From Ancalomicrobiaceae bacterium S20 (GTDB taxonomy: Bacteria; Pseudomonadota; Alphaproteobacteria; Rhizobiales; Ancalomicrobiaceae), in the NCBI GenBank assembly GCA_040269895.1, contig CP158568.1, positions 1,240,001 through 1,304,000 on the forward strand: 64,000 nucleotides of DNA, given 5' to 3'. A program made the position numbers and the translations under genes. Under the pieces are notes generated by a model. It had not been told where the DNA came from, did no database searches, and saw nothing but the letters and a program-made list of their open reading frames with translations. Every line of letters begins with the position of its first letter. The first letter of the stretch is position 1. This document shows, piece by piece, positions 44,002 through 56,609 of this stretch.

Positions 44002-44051
44002 CCAAAACACGAAGAGCGCCGGTGGCTTCGCCGGCGCTCTTCGTGTTTTGG
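44002..44051. terminator. Perfect 21 bp stem terminator, bidirectional
   Basis: The 21-base arm that starts CCAAAACACGAAGAGCG pairs exactly with its complement across an 8-base loop. The arms end in AAAA and TTTT, so it can serve both the plus-strand NDUFA12 gene and the minus-strand lipoprotein pair that converge here. Confidence 0.85.
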
Positions 44052-44087
44052 ATGAGGATATGGTGCCGTCCGTGCCTCAGGCGGCGA

Positions 44088-44276
44088 TCAGTGGATCGTG
44101 CCGGCGAAGACGGCGGGATCGGCGAGCGAGACGCGCGGGGCGAAGCGCGGCTGGCGTTCGCCGGGCACCAGGGCCGCGCGCGCCCGGCCGCGCGGATCGA
44201 CATAGACCGCGACGAAGCCGTCGGCGCGATCGTCGGCGATGTCTTCGAGGGTCTCGGTCTCGCTGTCGATGGTCAT
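44088..44276 (-). CDS. Small hypothetical acidic protein
   Basis: 62 aa starting MTIDSETETLEDIADDRADGF. The ATG overlaps the stop of the lipoprotein gene by four bases (ATGA) and the frame ends 36 bp before the shared terminator. The sequence VAVYVDPRGRARAALVPGERQPRFAPR looks like a small folded domain, but I recognise no family. Translational coupling to the lipoprotein is the main support that it is real. Confidence 0.55.
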   Translation of the reverse strand: MTIDSETETLEDIADDRADGFVAVYVDPRGRARAALVPGERQPRFAPRVSLADPAVFAGTIH

Positions 44277-44887
44277 CGCCGGAGCTCCCACTTGCCCATG
44301 TCGATGGTGCTGCGCATCGAGGCGAGCGCGAGCGTCGTCGCCCGCTCGCAGTTCTCGAGCTTGAAGATGCCTTCGAGTTCGGCGACGGCGCGGCCGTCGT
44401 CGAGCCGGCGCTTCAGGAGCGCGTCGCCGGTGAGGCCGGTCGAGGTATCGACCATCACTTCCGCCGAGACGAGCCTGGCGCGGTCGTTCGCCACGGCCAC
44501 GACCGCGCGCAGCCGGCGGCGACCGGCTTGCGCGGTCTCGTCGAGCTTCAGTTCGATCTTGTCGCGGTCGATCCGGCGCCAGCCGCCGATCGTGAACACG
44601 TCCTGGCTCCAGGCGTCGCGCTCGACGCGCACGGCGGTGTCGTCGATGACCAGATGCGAGCGGCCGGCCGAGCAGCCGATATCGCGCGACGGCAGCCGGC
44701 GGCCGCCGGTGCTCCAGGCCCAGCGGCCCGCGAGGGGAAAGCCCGTGCTGGCGGTCGGCGTCAGGTCGGCGACGGGCGTCGATGCCGATGCAGAAGCGGC
44801 GGCCGATGTCACCACGGCCTCGGTCCAGTCGGAGCAGCCGCCGAGACAAGCGGCCAGTGCCGCAGCCATGAACGCACGAAGTACCAT
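44273..44887 (-). CDS. Putative lipoprotein of unknown function
   Basis: 204 aa with a lipoprotein signal: MVLRAFMAAALAACLGGC, lipobox LGGC with C18 as the lipidated residue. After an Ala/Ser linker comes a domain with FPLAGRWAWSTGGRRLPSRDIGC, VFTIGGWRRIDRDKIEL and a second acidic half ending ATTLALASMRSTIDMGKWEL. No family is recognised. It is probably anchored in the periplasm. It is co-transcribed with the 62-residue protein that follows. Confidence 0.7.
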   Translation of the reverse strand: MVLRAFMAAALAACLGGCSDWTEAVVTSAAASASASTPVADLTPTASTGFPLAGRWAWSTGGRRLPSRDIGCSAGRSHLVIDDTAVRVERDAWSQDVFTIGGWRRIDRDKIELKLDETAQAGRRRLRAVVAVANDRARLVSAEVMVDTSTGLTGDALLKRRLDDGRAVAELEGIFKLENCERATTLALASMRSTIDMGKWELRR

Positions 44888-45221
44888 CCCATCCCCCTGC
44901 GGAGCGCCTCCCGGGCTCTTGTCCGCGAGGGAAAGGAAAGCGGATCGACTTTAACCGTGGCTTGAGCGACAGGGTGAATAGGCAGGTAGGGTTAAACGTC
45001 TGCTTGCGCGATTTCGAAAAATCTCGCGATTGCTCCGGTGCGACGGCCGGATAATTGCGCGCCGCCCGAGTGGCGGCGGGCGTCCGCCTGTGATCGGCGC
45101 CGGAACCGGGAACGCGGCCTTTTCGCCGCCACACCCGCATGCTAAACGCCGCGGCTCATGCACGTCCCTTTGCGGACTCGTTCCGGTGTCCCGCGCGGCG
45201 CCGGGCCTTCGGACCTGATCG
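44888..45221. other. Divergent intergenic region
   Basis: 334 bp between the lipoprotein gene and the DUF2155 gene, presumably holding both promoters. The only visible structure is an imperfect dyad CGCGATTT-N5-AATCTCGCG around 45007-45029. Confidence 0.35.
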
Positions 45222-45845
45222 ATGACCTTCTCCGCCACCGGCCGTTCCCGTTTCTCGCCCGCTGTCCGTCTGGCCGTCGCCGTCCTGGCGCTCGGCGTTG
45301 CCGCGGGACCGGCGTTCGCCGCCGGGGCGAAGATCGCGCCGCCGCCGCCGTCGCCTGACGACGGAACGAAGATCTCGCAGCCGACGGCCGTCTTCGCCGG
45401 CCTCGACAAGATCACCGGCCGTATCATCACCTTCGATGTCGCGATCAACGAGACGGTGCAATTCGGCGCGCTGCAGGTGACGCCGCGCGTCTGCTATTCG
45501 CGGCCGCAGACGATCGCGCCGCTGACGACCTCGTTCGTCGAGGTCGACGAGATCACGCTCGAAAACAAGATCCGCCGCATCTTCACCGGCTGGATGTTCG
45601 CCGACAGCCCGGGCCTGCATGCGGTCGAGCACGCGGTCTATGACGTGTGGCTGAAGGACTGCAAGGGGGCGCCGGAGACGACGCCCGCGCCGGTCGCGCA
45701 GGAGGCACCGCCGGCCGCGACACCGGCTGCCGCGCCGGCACAGGGAGGCGCGAACGGGCAGGGTTCCGCGGGGCAGGGCGCCGCCAAGCCGCAGGCGCCG
45801 AAGCGCCAGAACGCGCAGCCGCCGGCGGCTCCGGCCATTCAGTGA
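45222..45845 (+). CDS. DUF2155-family periplasmic protein
   Basis: 207 aa. A signal peptide (VRLAVAVLALGVAAGPAFAAG) is followed by the DUF2155 core: AVFAGLDKITGRIITFDVAINETVQFGALQVTPRVCYSRP, FVEVDEITLE, RRIFTGWMFADSPGLHAVEHAVYDVWLKDC, with two conserved cysteines. The last 60 residues are an Ala/Pro/Gln-rich tail. The family is found in alphaproteobacteria next to aat and NDUFA12-type genes, as here. It has no known activity. Confidence 0.9.
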   Translation: MTFSATGRSRFSPAVRLAVAVLALGVAAGPAFAAGAKIAPPPPSPDDGTKISQPTAVFAGLDKITGRIITFDVAINETVQFGALQVTPRVCYSRPQTIAPLTTSFVEVDEITLENKIRRIFTGWMFADSPGLHAVEHAVYDVWLKDCKGAPETTPAPVAQEAPPAATPAAAPAQGGANGQGSAGQGAAKPQAPKRQNAQPPAAPAIQ

Positions 45846-45929
45846 TCCGATCCGGCTTTCCGGCTCTTCCCGCGATCCGGCGAGGACGCCGGGACGGCGA
45901 CGTGCCCTCGAACGGGGGAGGGCTACGCT

Positions 45930-46610
45930 TCAGCGCGGCTCGGGCGCTCCACCGGCCAGCCGCATGATCGCGTCTCCCCGCACTTCATCGCGACCGAGCG
46001 CGTAGAAATCGGCCTGGCCGCGCATGGCGCGGTCGAGCAGGCCTTGGTAGCTGCGCTTGGGGATCTCGACGGCGCCGAACTTCGCCAGATGATCGGTCAC
46101 GAACTGCGTGTCGAGCAGCGTGTAGCCGCCGGCCTTCATCCGCGCGACCAGATGCACGAGCGCCACCTTCGAGGCGTCGGTCTCGCGCGAGAACATGCTC
46201 TCGCCGAAGAAGGCCGTGCCGAGGCTGACGCCGTAGAGCCCGCCGACCAGCTCGCCGTCGTGCCAGGTCTCGACGGTGTGGCAATGGCCGAGCGTAAAGA
46301 GCTCGCCGTAGAGCTTGCGGATGCGGGCGTTGATCCAGGTCTTGCGCCGGCCGGGGGCGGGCGCTGCGCATCCGTCGATGACGCCGTCGAAGGTGCGGTC
46401 GACGCGGATGGTGAAATGGTCGGAGCGGACGGTGCGCGCGAGCCGCTTCGGCACATGGAAATCGTCGAGCGGGATGATGCCGCGCCGCTCCGGCTCGATC
46501 CAGAACAGGCTCGGATCGTCAGCGGATTCGGCCATCGGGAAGATGCCGACCGCATAGGCCTTGAGCAGGACCTCCGCCGTGATGTCCGGTGTCTTGTCGC
46601 GGGCGGCCAT
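45930..46610 (-). CDS. aat: Leucyl/phenylalanyl-tRNA--protein transferase
   Basis: 226 aa. It transfers Leu or Phe from aminoacyl-tRNA to proteins with N-terminal Lys or Arg, marking them for ClpAP (N-degron pathway). Family segments are clear: [109 protein letters not shown]. It lies downstream of accBC on the same strand with a 223 bp gap, the usual alphaproteobacterial order. The gap holds a short repeated ACCTGCTCCGG. Confidence 0.95.
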   Translation of the reverse strand: MAARDKTPDITAEVLLKAYAVGIFPMAESADDPSLFWIEPERRGIIPLDDFHVPKRLARTVRSDHFTIRVDRTFDGVIDGCAAPAPGRRKTWINARIRKLYGELFTLGHCHTVETWHDGELVGGLYGVSLGTAFFGESMFSRETDASKVALVHLVARMKAGGYTLLDTQFVTDHLAKFGAVEIPKRSYQGLLDRAMRGQADFYALGRDEVRGDAIMRLAGGAPEPR

Positions 46611-46833
46611 GGGGCTCTTCTGCTTACCTGCTCCGGTGCGTACCTGCTCCGGCCGGTCGCGTGCGGGTGGGCACGGACAGTCATGCCGCGCCCAAGGGCT
46701 CGCGCGAGGCCGGTCGATTGTCGTGATGAAGCCTAGAGCGAAGCGCGGTCCTGCGCCAGTGCGCGCGATCGCGGCTCCGATGGGCCTGAAAGGGCGGCCG
46801 CCCGGACCCCGTGGGGAACCGGGCGGGTCCGGA

Positions 46834-48183
<1,350 letters not shown>

Positions 48184-48194
48184 GCGCGCCCCCG

Positions 48195-48683
48195 TCATTC
48201 GATGACGACGAGCGGCTCGCCGTACTCGACCGGGGTCGCGTCGTCGAACAGGATGGCCACGACCGTGCCGGCGCGCGGCGCCGGGATCTGGTTCATCGTC
48301 TTCATCGCCTCGATGATGAGGAGCGTCTGGCCCTCGCGGACCTTGTCGCCGACCTCGACATAGACCGGCGCGCCGGGTTCGGCCGCCCGGTAGGCGGTGC
48401 CGACCATCGGCGACTTCACGGCGCCGGGATGCTTGCTGTAGTCGGACGACGCGCTCGGCGCGGCGGCAGCCATCGGCGCGGCAACCGCAGCTGCCACCGG
48501 GGCCGGCGCCGGCGCGGCGGCCGGAGCCGTGACCTGGACCGGCGCGACGATCTGGACGTTGCGCGCCACGCGGATGCGCAGGTCGCCTTGCGACACCTCG
48601 ATCTCGGTCAGGTCGGTCTCGGCGATGAGCATCGCGAGATCGCGGATCACGTCGGTGTCGAACGGCTTTTTGGAAGTTGCCAT
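48195..48683 (-). CDS. accB: Acetyl-CoA carboxylase biotin carboxyl carrier protein
   Basis: 162 aa. The N-terminal [29 protein letters not shown] is the AccB dimer/binding segment. A long Ala/Pro linker (52-78) follows, then the biotinyl domain with [23 protein letters not shown] and the modified lysine in EAMKTM (K128). The stop overlaps the possible accC ATG. No aroQ gene precedes it, although many alphaproteobacteria have one in this place. Confidence 0.96.
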   Translation of the reverse strand: MATSKKPFDTDVIRDLAMLIAETDLTEIEVSQGDLRIRVARNVQIVAPVQVTAPAAAPAPAPVAAAVAAPMAAAAPSASSDYSKHPGAVKSPMVGTAYRAAEPGAPVYVEVGDKVREGQTLLIIEAMKTMNQIPAPRAGTVVAILFDDATPVEYGEPLVVIE

Positions 48684-48961
48684 CGGGGGATCGGTCTTCG
48701 CTCTGTCCGGCGGCCCGCGATCGGACCGCCTCGGTTACGAATAGGCCGGGGTCGGTCAGACGACGGGACCGCGCGAGACGCGCGGCATATCCGACCCGGA
48801 GCGCGAGGCCCCTTACCAAAGTCGAGGGGACCCGCGTGCTGAGCGCGTCTTATAGGCGCAAGTGCGGGGAAGGGAAAGGGCGGGCGCGCCCGAATTCCCC
48901 CGCTGTTCGCGCGGAGCTGGCCCGGGGCGCGTCCGGGTGGTCGCGCGGAGCGTGCGCCCGG

Positions 48962-50062
48962 TCACATCGCCTGGAACCGCTGGGGCATCTTGCCGTGGCA
49001 CGGCCACATGATCAGGCGCGTGCCGGGCTTGTACTCGCCGCGCCGCACGTCCCAGCACCGGCCGGCGTTGTTGTGGACGGCATGCTTCAGCGGATCGTAG
49101 GTCCAGCGGAACCGGACCGCGCCGCAATCGACCAGTGCCAGCCCTTGACCCGGAATGTCGTCGACGCAGAGCGCGGTGTTCTTCTGCGGCGAGATCCGGC
49201 CCGTCTGCGTGTTGATCACGAAGTTCTGCGCGGGCGCGAAGTTGCAGCCCCAGACCCGGACGATCGTGCCGGGTCTGAGGTCGCCGTTCATGACGTCGGC
49301 GCAGAGGCTCTTGTTCATGCCGCCGCCCTCGATACGGAACCGCTTCATGGTCACCGCGAACGGATTGGGCTTGGCGGTGTTACTCACCGGCTTGCCGCCG
49401 TTCGCGCCGAAGCCCGCGTTGCCGCCGAAACCGGCGTTGCCCGTGAACGCGTTGCCGGAGGTCGAATTGCCGGCGGTCGTGGTGTTGTTCGCCGTCGTGT
49501 TCGGCGCGCCGACCGTGACCGAAGACGGCCCGCTCTTCGACGCCGGCCGCGTACGGCACAGCATCTGCAGGCAGCCGGTCATGAAGCCCTTGGCCTTGAG
49601 GCAGGCCTTCTGCGCGATCTCCTGGGCGCGCACCGGGTCGGCATCGACGCCGAGAAAGATGTCGCCGTCGTACCAGAAGCCGGCCGGGCCGCCGGTCTGG
49701 CCGCCGCGGTACTCGCAATAGGTAGCGCCGGGCGCGATCGCGAGGGTGTTCATGATCACGCCGGACTGGAACCGGTGGGCATCGCTCTGCTGGATGTCGT
49801 TGCAGCCGAGCGACTCGCAGCCCTTGGTGCCCTCGCTCTGTTCGCAGGCGGCGCGTGCGGCCAGCGCGAGCTTGTTCGTGTCGGCACCGAACTGGCGATA
49901 GAAGCGGCCGTTCGGGATCAGGTCGCCGTTCTCGCGCACGCCGCCGCGGAATTCGCAGACACGGTAGGGCTGCGCCGCCGCGGCCCCGATCCCGGCCAGC
50001 GATATCAACACCGCGATCACGGCCGCCGCGAACCGGGCGGCCGCGCTCTTCGTTCTGATCAT
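48962..50062 (-). CDS. Secreted protein with a C-terminal ricin-type beta-trefoil lectin domain
   Basis: 366 aa. The signal peptide is FAAAVIAVLISLAGIGAAAAQ. Residues 33-170 contain two related Cys-rich segments (YRVCEFRGGVRENGDLIPNGRFYRQFGAD ... CESLGC; TYCEYRGGQTGGPAGFWYDGDIFLGVDAD ... CLQMLC). A low-complexity Asn/Thr/Gly stretch (185-225) leads to a beta-trefoil region (ADVMNGDLRPGTIVRVWGC, WTYDPLKHAVHNNAGRCWDVRRGEYKPGTRLIMWPC), which binds carbohydrate in known relatives. It is extracellular or periplasmic, function unknown. It sits between dsbA-like and accB. Confidence 0.75.
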   Translation of the reverse strand: MIRTKSAAARFAAAVIAVLISLAGIGAAAAQPYRVCEFRGGVRENGDLIPNGRFYRQFGADTNKLALAARAACEQSEGTKGCESLGCNDIQQSDAHRFQSGVIMNTLAIAPGATYCEYRGGQTGGPAGFWYDGDIFLGVDADPVRAQEIAQKACLKAKGFMTGCLQMLCRTRPASKSGPSSVTVGAPNTTANNTTTAGNSTSGNAFTGNAGFGGNAGFGANGGKPVSNTAKPNPFAVTMKRFRIEGGGMNKSLCADVMNGDLRPGTIVRVWGCNFAPAQNFVINTQTGRISPQKNTALCVDDIPGQGLALVDCGAVRFRWTYDPLKHAVHNNAGRCWDVRRGEYKPGTRLIMWPCHGKMPQRFQAM

Positions 50063-50138
50063 CTCGTTCCCCCCGCGTTTCTCGCGGGGGTCACGCTATC
50101 CGAAGCACCGCGCTGACGCTACGTCGCGGTGCGCCGGT

Positions 50139-50909
50139 TCAGCACTGCTTCGGCAGGCAGCCGCGCACCTCGGCGATGCGGTCCTTGAGCTTCGGCATGC
50201 CGATCGCGCCCGGGATCACCTGCTGGCCGATCACGTAGGACGGCGTGCCGGTCAGGCCGAGGCCGTTGGCGAGGCCGAAGCCTTCCTCGAGCGAGGCCTG
50301 CACCTCGGCCGACTTCATCTCCGCCTCGATCTTGGCTGCGTCGAGGCCGACGGCGACGGCCGCCTCCATGGCGCGGGCCTTGTTGGCCTCGCCGCGAGCG
50401 CTGAGCAGCTTCTTGTGGAAGTCGAGGTACTTCTCCGGGGCGAGCTTGTTCACGGCGGTCGCGACATGCGCGGCCTCGACCGAGCCCTGGCCGAGCACCG
50501 GGAACTCCTTCAGGACGAAGCGCAGGTTCTTGTCCTGCTCGAGCAGCGCCAGCATGTCCGGCATCGCACGCTTGCAGTAGCCGCAGTTGTAGTCGAAGAA
50601 CTCGACGACGGTGACGTCGCCCTTCGGGTTGCCGAGCACGACCTGGCGCGGCGAATTGAGCAGCAGCGACGCCTTCTCGGCGATGGTCCTGCTCTGCTGC
50701 GCCTGAGCCTGATCGGCGCGCTTCTTCTCGAGCGCGCTCATGGCCTCGTCGAGGATCTCGGGGTTCTCGAGCAGATACTGCTTGATGATCTGGCCGAGCT
50801 CTTCCTTCTGGGCGGCGGTGAAGCTCTCGGCCGCACCGGCGGAGGCCGCGCCGAACAGGAGCGAACCGGCGACGCCGGCGGCGAGGATGGTCTTCAGCGT
50901 CTTCCGCAT
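50139..50909 (-). CDS. DsbA-family thiol:disulfide oxidoreductase (Com1-like)
   Basis: 256 aa with a Sec signal peptide (LAAGVAGSLLFGAASAGAA). An N-terminal helical extension (EELGQIIKQYLLENPEILDEAM) typical of the Com1/ScsC-like group comes before the thioredoxin fold. The active site is CGYC (109-112) in VVEFFDYNCGYCKRAMPDM and the cis-proline loop is TGTPSYVIG. It acts in periplasmic disulfide formation or isomerisation. It follows the M48-TPR protease gene by 37 bp on the same strand and probably shares its transcript. Confidence 0.92.
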   Translation of the reverse strand: MRKTLKTILAAGVAGSLLFGAASAGAAESFTAAQKEELGQIIKQYLLENPEILDEAMSALEKKRADQAQAQQSRTIAEKASLLLNSPRQVVLGNPKGDVTVVEFFDYNCGYCKRAMPDMLALLEQDKNLRFVLKEFPVLGQGSVEAAHVATAVNKLAPEKYLDFHKKLLSARGEANKARAMEAAVAVGLDAAKIEAEMKSAEVQASLEEGFGLANGLGLTGTPSYVIGQQVIPGAIGMPKLKDRIAEVRGCLPKQC

Positions 50910-50946
50910 GGTTCAAGTCTCTCAGTCTCGGCCGGCAACGGCGCTG

Positions 50947-52428
50947 TCACGGCGTGTTCGGCTTGTACGATACGATATCGTCGGCGCGAAGCCAGTCCGG
51001 CGACCCCGGCTTCAAATTCCCTTGAGCGCGGTTGGCATAGCGCCGCGCCTCCTGAATGTCACCGGCGACGAACAGGCCCTTGGCGATCATCAGATCCGCC
51101 TTGGGCAGGTCGCCCTTCATCGCGTAGGCCCGGGCCAGGAAGCGGTAGCTGCCCGAATCGAGCTTGTCGCGATCTACGGCGGATTGCAGCTCGCGGATCG
51201 CTTCGTCGGTCAGCGCCTTGTCCTCGGTCGCGACCAGCGCCTGACCGAGCAGCGAGCGGATCGGCCCGGCGTTGGGCGCCAGCGACACGGCCTTGCGCAA
51301 GGGCGCGAGCGCCTCGCGCGGCTTGCCCCATTCGAGCAGGACCTGGCCGCGCAGCTCCCAGAAATAGGGATTGTTCGGCTGCACCTTGATCAGGTCGTCG
51401 AGCTGGCGGATCGCGTCGGCCGGGTTCTTGAACCGGTAGGCGAGCACGGCGCGGGCGTAGCGCGCGGGCAGGCCGTTGTCGGTCGCCGGATAGAGGCGCT
51501 CGATCAGGCGCAGGTTGCCGGTGAAGGCGGAGAGCTTGGCGCGCATGAGGTCGTGGCGGGCCTGGAGCTCGGGCGGATCCTTGCGATCGGCGAATTTCGA
51601 CGTCTCGATCAGCCGTTCGAGCTGGGCGATGCGCTCTTGCGGCATCGGATGGGTGAGGGCGTATTTGTCGAGCGAGGCGGCCTTCACCAGCAGCTGATCG
51701 GCGAAGCGCTTGAAGGTCGTCAGCATGCCGCGGCCAGACTGGCCGGTCTTCTCCAGATAGGTGATCGCGGCCCGGTCGGCCGACATCTCCTCGGTGCGGG
51801 CATAGGCCAGGAACGATCGCTGCGCCACCTGTGCGGTGCCCGCGAAGACAGCCGCGCCGCCGTCCATGCCGGAGCGAGATCGGGTCGCGGCGCTGGCGGC
51901 GATCGCCCCGGCGCCGAGCACGGCGCCGATGACCGCGAGCGTCTGCGCCCGCGCCATCGCCTCGCGCAGCCGCACCATGTGCGAACCGGCGATATGGCCG
52001 GTCTCATGGGCGATGACGCCGATCACCTCGTTCGGCGTCGCTGCATCGATCAGCACGCCGACGTTCATGAACATGCGCGTGCCGTCGACGACGAAGGCGT
52101 TGTACTCGCGTTCGTTGATCAGGATGATCTCGACGCCGCGCGAGGGCACGTTCGCCGCCTTGAAGATCGGGGCGGCGTAGTCGCGCAAGAGCGTCTCGGT
52201 TTCGGCATCGCGGACGAGCGGGATCGAGCCCGGCACCGCCTGCTGGGCCAGCGCCGGCGCGACCGGCTCGGCGGCGAGCAGCAGGGCGAGACCGGCCGCG
52301 ATCAGACGGGCGGTTCTGCCCGACGCGCGCGACCGCTCGGCGCCGCGCGCGTCGGCTCGAGGTGGCGCGGCGGGCGAAACTCGCCTAAGGAAGCCGCTCG
52401 AGGCGGCCGCTGGCCGTTCGGTGGTCAC
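50947..52428 (-). CDS. M48-family periplasmic metalloprotease with TPR repeats (BepA-like)
   Basis: 493 aa from GTG 52428, which has a GGAG site. An N-terminal hydrophobic signal (RLIAAGLALLLAAEPVAPALAQ) follows a longer charged leader. The zinc site is HETGH (141-145), with the third ligand in the EEMSADRAAI region. After residue about 310 there are four or so TPR units (ARYARAVLAYRFKNPADAIRQLDDLIKVQPNNPYFWELRG and others). This is the plan of BepA/YfgC, which degrades misassembled outer-membrane proteins. It is divergent from the aminotransferase gene with a 135 bp gap. Confidence 0.9.
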   Translation of the reverse strand: MTTERPAAASSGFLRRVSPAAPPRADARGAERSRASGRTARLIAAGLALLLAAEPVAPALAQQAVPGSIPLVRDAETETLLRDYAAPIFKAANVPSRGVEIILINEREYNAFVVDGTRMFMNVGVLIDAATPNEVIGVIAHETGHIAGSHMVRLREAMARAQTLAVIGAVLGAGAIAASAATRSRSGMDGGAAVFAGTAQVAQRSFLAYARTEEMSADRAAITYLEKTGQSGRGMLTTFKRFADQLLVKAASLDKYALTHPMPQERIAQLERLIETSKFADRKDPPELQARHDLMRAKLSAFTGNLRLIERLYPATDNGLPARYARAVLAYRFKNPADAIRQLDDLIKVQPNNPYFWELRGQVLLEWGKPREALAPLRKAVSLAPNAGPIRSLLGQALVATEDKALTDEAIRELQSAVDRDKLDSGSYRFLARAYAMKGDLPKADLMIAKGLFVAGDIQEARRYANRAQGNLKPGSPDWLRADDIVSYKPNTP

Positions 52429-52563
52429 TGGTCTCCATCTCCCTTGCGGTCGTGGCTGCACGACGCGGGGGGCGCGCGGATCGGTTGCCTCGACTATAGC
52501 CGAACCGATTGGGGCAACTCCACGGCACGGTCGCACTCCGGAAAAACATGAGATTTCGCATCG

Positions 52564-53727
52564 ATGGCTGGCTTCGATCCTTCCACTCGCTCCAATGTGG
52601 ACCCGTTCATTGCCATGGAGGTGCTCGCCGCCGCGGTCGAGCGCGAGCGCGCCGGCCATCGGGTGGTGCGCATGGAGGTCGGCCAGCCGGGCGCGCCGGC
52701 ACCGCTGCCGGTGCGCGAGGCGGCGCAGGCCGTGATCGCCAAGGGGCGCATCGGCTATACCGACGCGCTCGGCATCCGCGAGCTGCGCGAGGCGATCGCT
52801 GCGCATTACCGGGTGACCTATGGCCGCGACGTGCCGGCCGAACGGATCGCGATCACCGCCGGCTCGTCGGGCGGTTTCAGCCTGGCGTTCCTGGCCGCCT
52901 TCGATCCCGGCGCGCGCATCGCGCTGCCGACGCCGGGCTATCCGGCCTACCGCAACCTGCTCGGCGCGCTCGGGCTGGAGGCGGTCGAGATCGAGACCGG
53001 CCCGGAGACGCGCTGGGCGCTGACGCCGGCGATGCTCGAAAAGGCGCATGCCGAGAAGCGGCTCGACGGCGTGCTGATCGCGAGCCCGGCCAACCCGACC
53101 GGCACGATGTATTCGCCCGAGAGCCTCGGCGCGCTCGTCCGCGCGAGCGACGATCTGGGCTTGCGGTTCATCTCGGACGAGATCTACCACGGCCTCATCT
53201 ACAACGGCCGGCAGGAGACCGCGCTCGCCTTCTCCGACAAGGCGATCGTGGTCAACAGCTTCTCCAAGTACTACTGCATGACGGGCTGGCGCATCGGCTG
53301 GATGGTGGTGCCGGAGAATCTCGTGAAGCCGGTCGACCGGCTGGCGCAGAACCTGACGCTCTCCAACAACGAGATCTCGCAGCGCGCCGCCATCGCGGCC
53401 TTCGATCCGCGCGCGACCGCCGAGCTCGATGTGACCAAGGCCTCCTACGCCGCCAACCGCGCGCTGCTGCTCGAACGCCTGCCGAAGATCGGGCTCGACG
53501 ATCTGCTGCCGGTCGACGGCGCGTTCTACGCCTATGCGAGCGTCAAGCGTTTCTCCAACGACAGCGTCGACTTCGCTCGCCGCATGCTGATCGAGGCCGG
53601 AGTCGCGGCGACGCCCGGCCCGGACTTCGACCGCGAGCGCGGCCACGGTTACATTCGCTTTTCCTTCGCGGGGACGACGGCGGATGTCGCCGAGGCGATG
53701 GACCGGGTCGAGGCCTGGCTGAAGTGA
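52564..53727 (+). CDS. Class I/II PLP-dependent aminotransferase
   Basis: 387 aa, fold type I. SPANPTG (174-180), SDEIYHGLIY and the Schiff-base lysine K235 in NSFSKYYCMTGWRIGW are intact, with the final arginine in YIRFSFAG. It resembles the aspartate/aromatic aminotransferase-like proteins found at this chromosomal site in Hyphomicrobiales (beside an M48 protease and dsbA). The amino donor cannot be fixed from the sequence. Confidence 0.9.
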   Translation: MAGFDPSTRSNVDPFIAMEVLAAAVERERAGHRVVRMEVGQPGAPAPLPVREAAQAVIAKGRIGYTDALGIRELREAIAAHYRVTYGRDVPAERIAITAGSSGGFSLAFLAAFDPGARIALPTPGYPAYRNLLGALGLEAVEIETGPETRWALTPAMLEKAHAEKRLDGVLIASPANPTGTMYSPESLGALVRASDDLGLRFISDEIYHGLIYNGRQETALAFSDKAIVVNSFSKYYCMTGWRIGWMVVPENLVKPVDRLAQNLTLSNNEISQRAAIAAFDPRATAELDVTKASYAANRALLLERLPKIGLDDLLPVDGAFYAYASVKRFSNDSVDFARRMLIEAGVAATPGPDFDRERGHGYIRFSFAGTTADVAEAMDRVEAWLK

Positions 53728-53782
53728 GGCCTCTTCGGCGTTGCCCATCCGAACGCATCGCGTCAAACACCATCTGAAACCC

Positions 53783-54969
53783 ATGCCCGCACCGCGCATC
53801 TACCTCGACCACAACGCCTCCGCCCCGGCACGCCCGGCGGCGATCGAGGCGGCGTGCGCGGCGATGCGCGCGGGCGGCAACGCCTCGTCGGTGCATGCCG
53901 AGGGCGCGCGGCGCGCAAGGCGATCGAGCGGGCGCGCGAGGCCGTGGCGATCCTGACCGGCGTCGCGCCGCGGCAGGTGCTGTTCACCAGCGGTGCGACC
54001 GAGGCCAATGTCACCGCGCTGACGCCGGTGATGCGGCGTGGCGGTGAAGAGGTGCGGTTCAGCCGGCTGTTCGTCTCGGCGGTCGAGCATCCGTCGGTGC
54101 TCCGCGGCGGACGGTTCCCGGCCGAGCGCGTGACCGAGATCCCGGTCGATCAGGACGGCCTCGTGCGCCACGACGAACTCGCGGTGCGGCTCGAAGCGGA
54201 GCGGGGGGCGGGCGGACGGCCGCTGGTCGCGATCCAGCTCGCCAACAGCGAGACCGGCGTGATCCAGCCGATCGCGGACCTCGCCCCGATCGTGCGCGCG
54301 GCCGGCGGCGTGTTCGTCTGCGATGCGGTGCAGGCGTCCGGGCGCGTGCGGCTCGACGATCCGACGCTCGACGTCGATTTTCTCACGCTCTCCGCCCACA
54401 AGATCGGCGGCATCCAGGGCGCCGGCGCGCTGATCGCGCGCGATCCGGAGCTGTGGCCGGTCGCGCTCATGCCTGGCGGCGGGCAGGAGCAGAACCGGCG
54501 CGGCGGCACGGAAAACACGCCCGCGATCGCCGCCTTCGGTGCCGCAGCCGCATTGGCTACGGGAGAACCCTTATCCTTGTCGCCGCTTTCGGGCCTCAGG
54601 GACTGGCTCGAAGACCGATTGCGCACTATATATCCTCATGTTGCGATCCATGGCGCCCGCGCGCCCCGTATCTTCAACACCTCGCTCGTGTCGGTCCCCG
54701 GCTGGCCGGCGGAAACCGCGGTGATCGCCTTCGATCTCGCGGGGATCGCCGTGTCCTCCGGCTCGGCCTGTTCCTCGGGCAAGGTCGGCGCGAGCCATGT
54801 GTTGAAGGCGATGGGGGTGGTCGAGGGCGGTGATTTCCGCGGCGCGGTCCGGTTCAGCCTCGGCTGGAACACCACGCGCGCGGACGTCGAGGCGGCGGCT
54901 GCCGCCTTCGAGCGGATCGCGGCACGGTTTTCCGCGCGAACCCTGTCCGATCGGAGCGCTGCGCTCTGA
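53783..54969 (+). pseudogene. Cysteine desulfurase (NifS/IscS-like), first gene of the suf cluster, frameshifted as given
   Basis: 395 aa if corrected. It begins MPAPRIYLDHNASAPARPAA. After NASSVHAEG (about 53904-53912) one base is missing from a GC-alternating run, and the protein continues in another frame as ARKAIERAREAVAILTGV. The rest is intact: LANSETGVIQP, the PLP lysine in LSAHKIGGIQGAGAL, and the persulfide cysteine in SSGSACSSGKVGASHVL. It would release sulfur from cysteine for Fe-S assembly. The operon has a second desulfurase, sufS, so loss could be tolerated. A sequencing error is equally likely. Confidence 0.85.
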
Positions 54970-55139
54970 CCGGAGAGGGCTCGCGGAGACGGGCCGAGCG
55001 GCGGACGTGCATTTTCGCTTCCTGCGAAGCGGGCATGCACGCTGCCGGCTTGGGATTCGTGTGATGTCGGGTTAAGCTCCGATATCCGGAAGCTTCTTCA
55101 AACCGGCGGTCCTTGAAACCGCGTCCTGGGGTGAGAGCG

Positions 55140-56605
<1,466 letters not shown>

Positions 56606-56609
<4 letters not shown>

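Noticed and set aside
53741-53956. Separate 71-residue gene at the start of the suf cluster
   Set aside because: It is the N-terminus of the frameshifted cysteine desulfurase (YLDHNASAPARP), not an independent gene.
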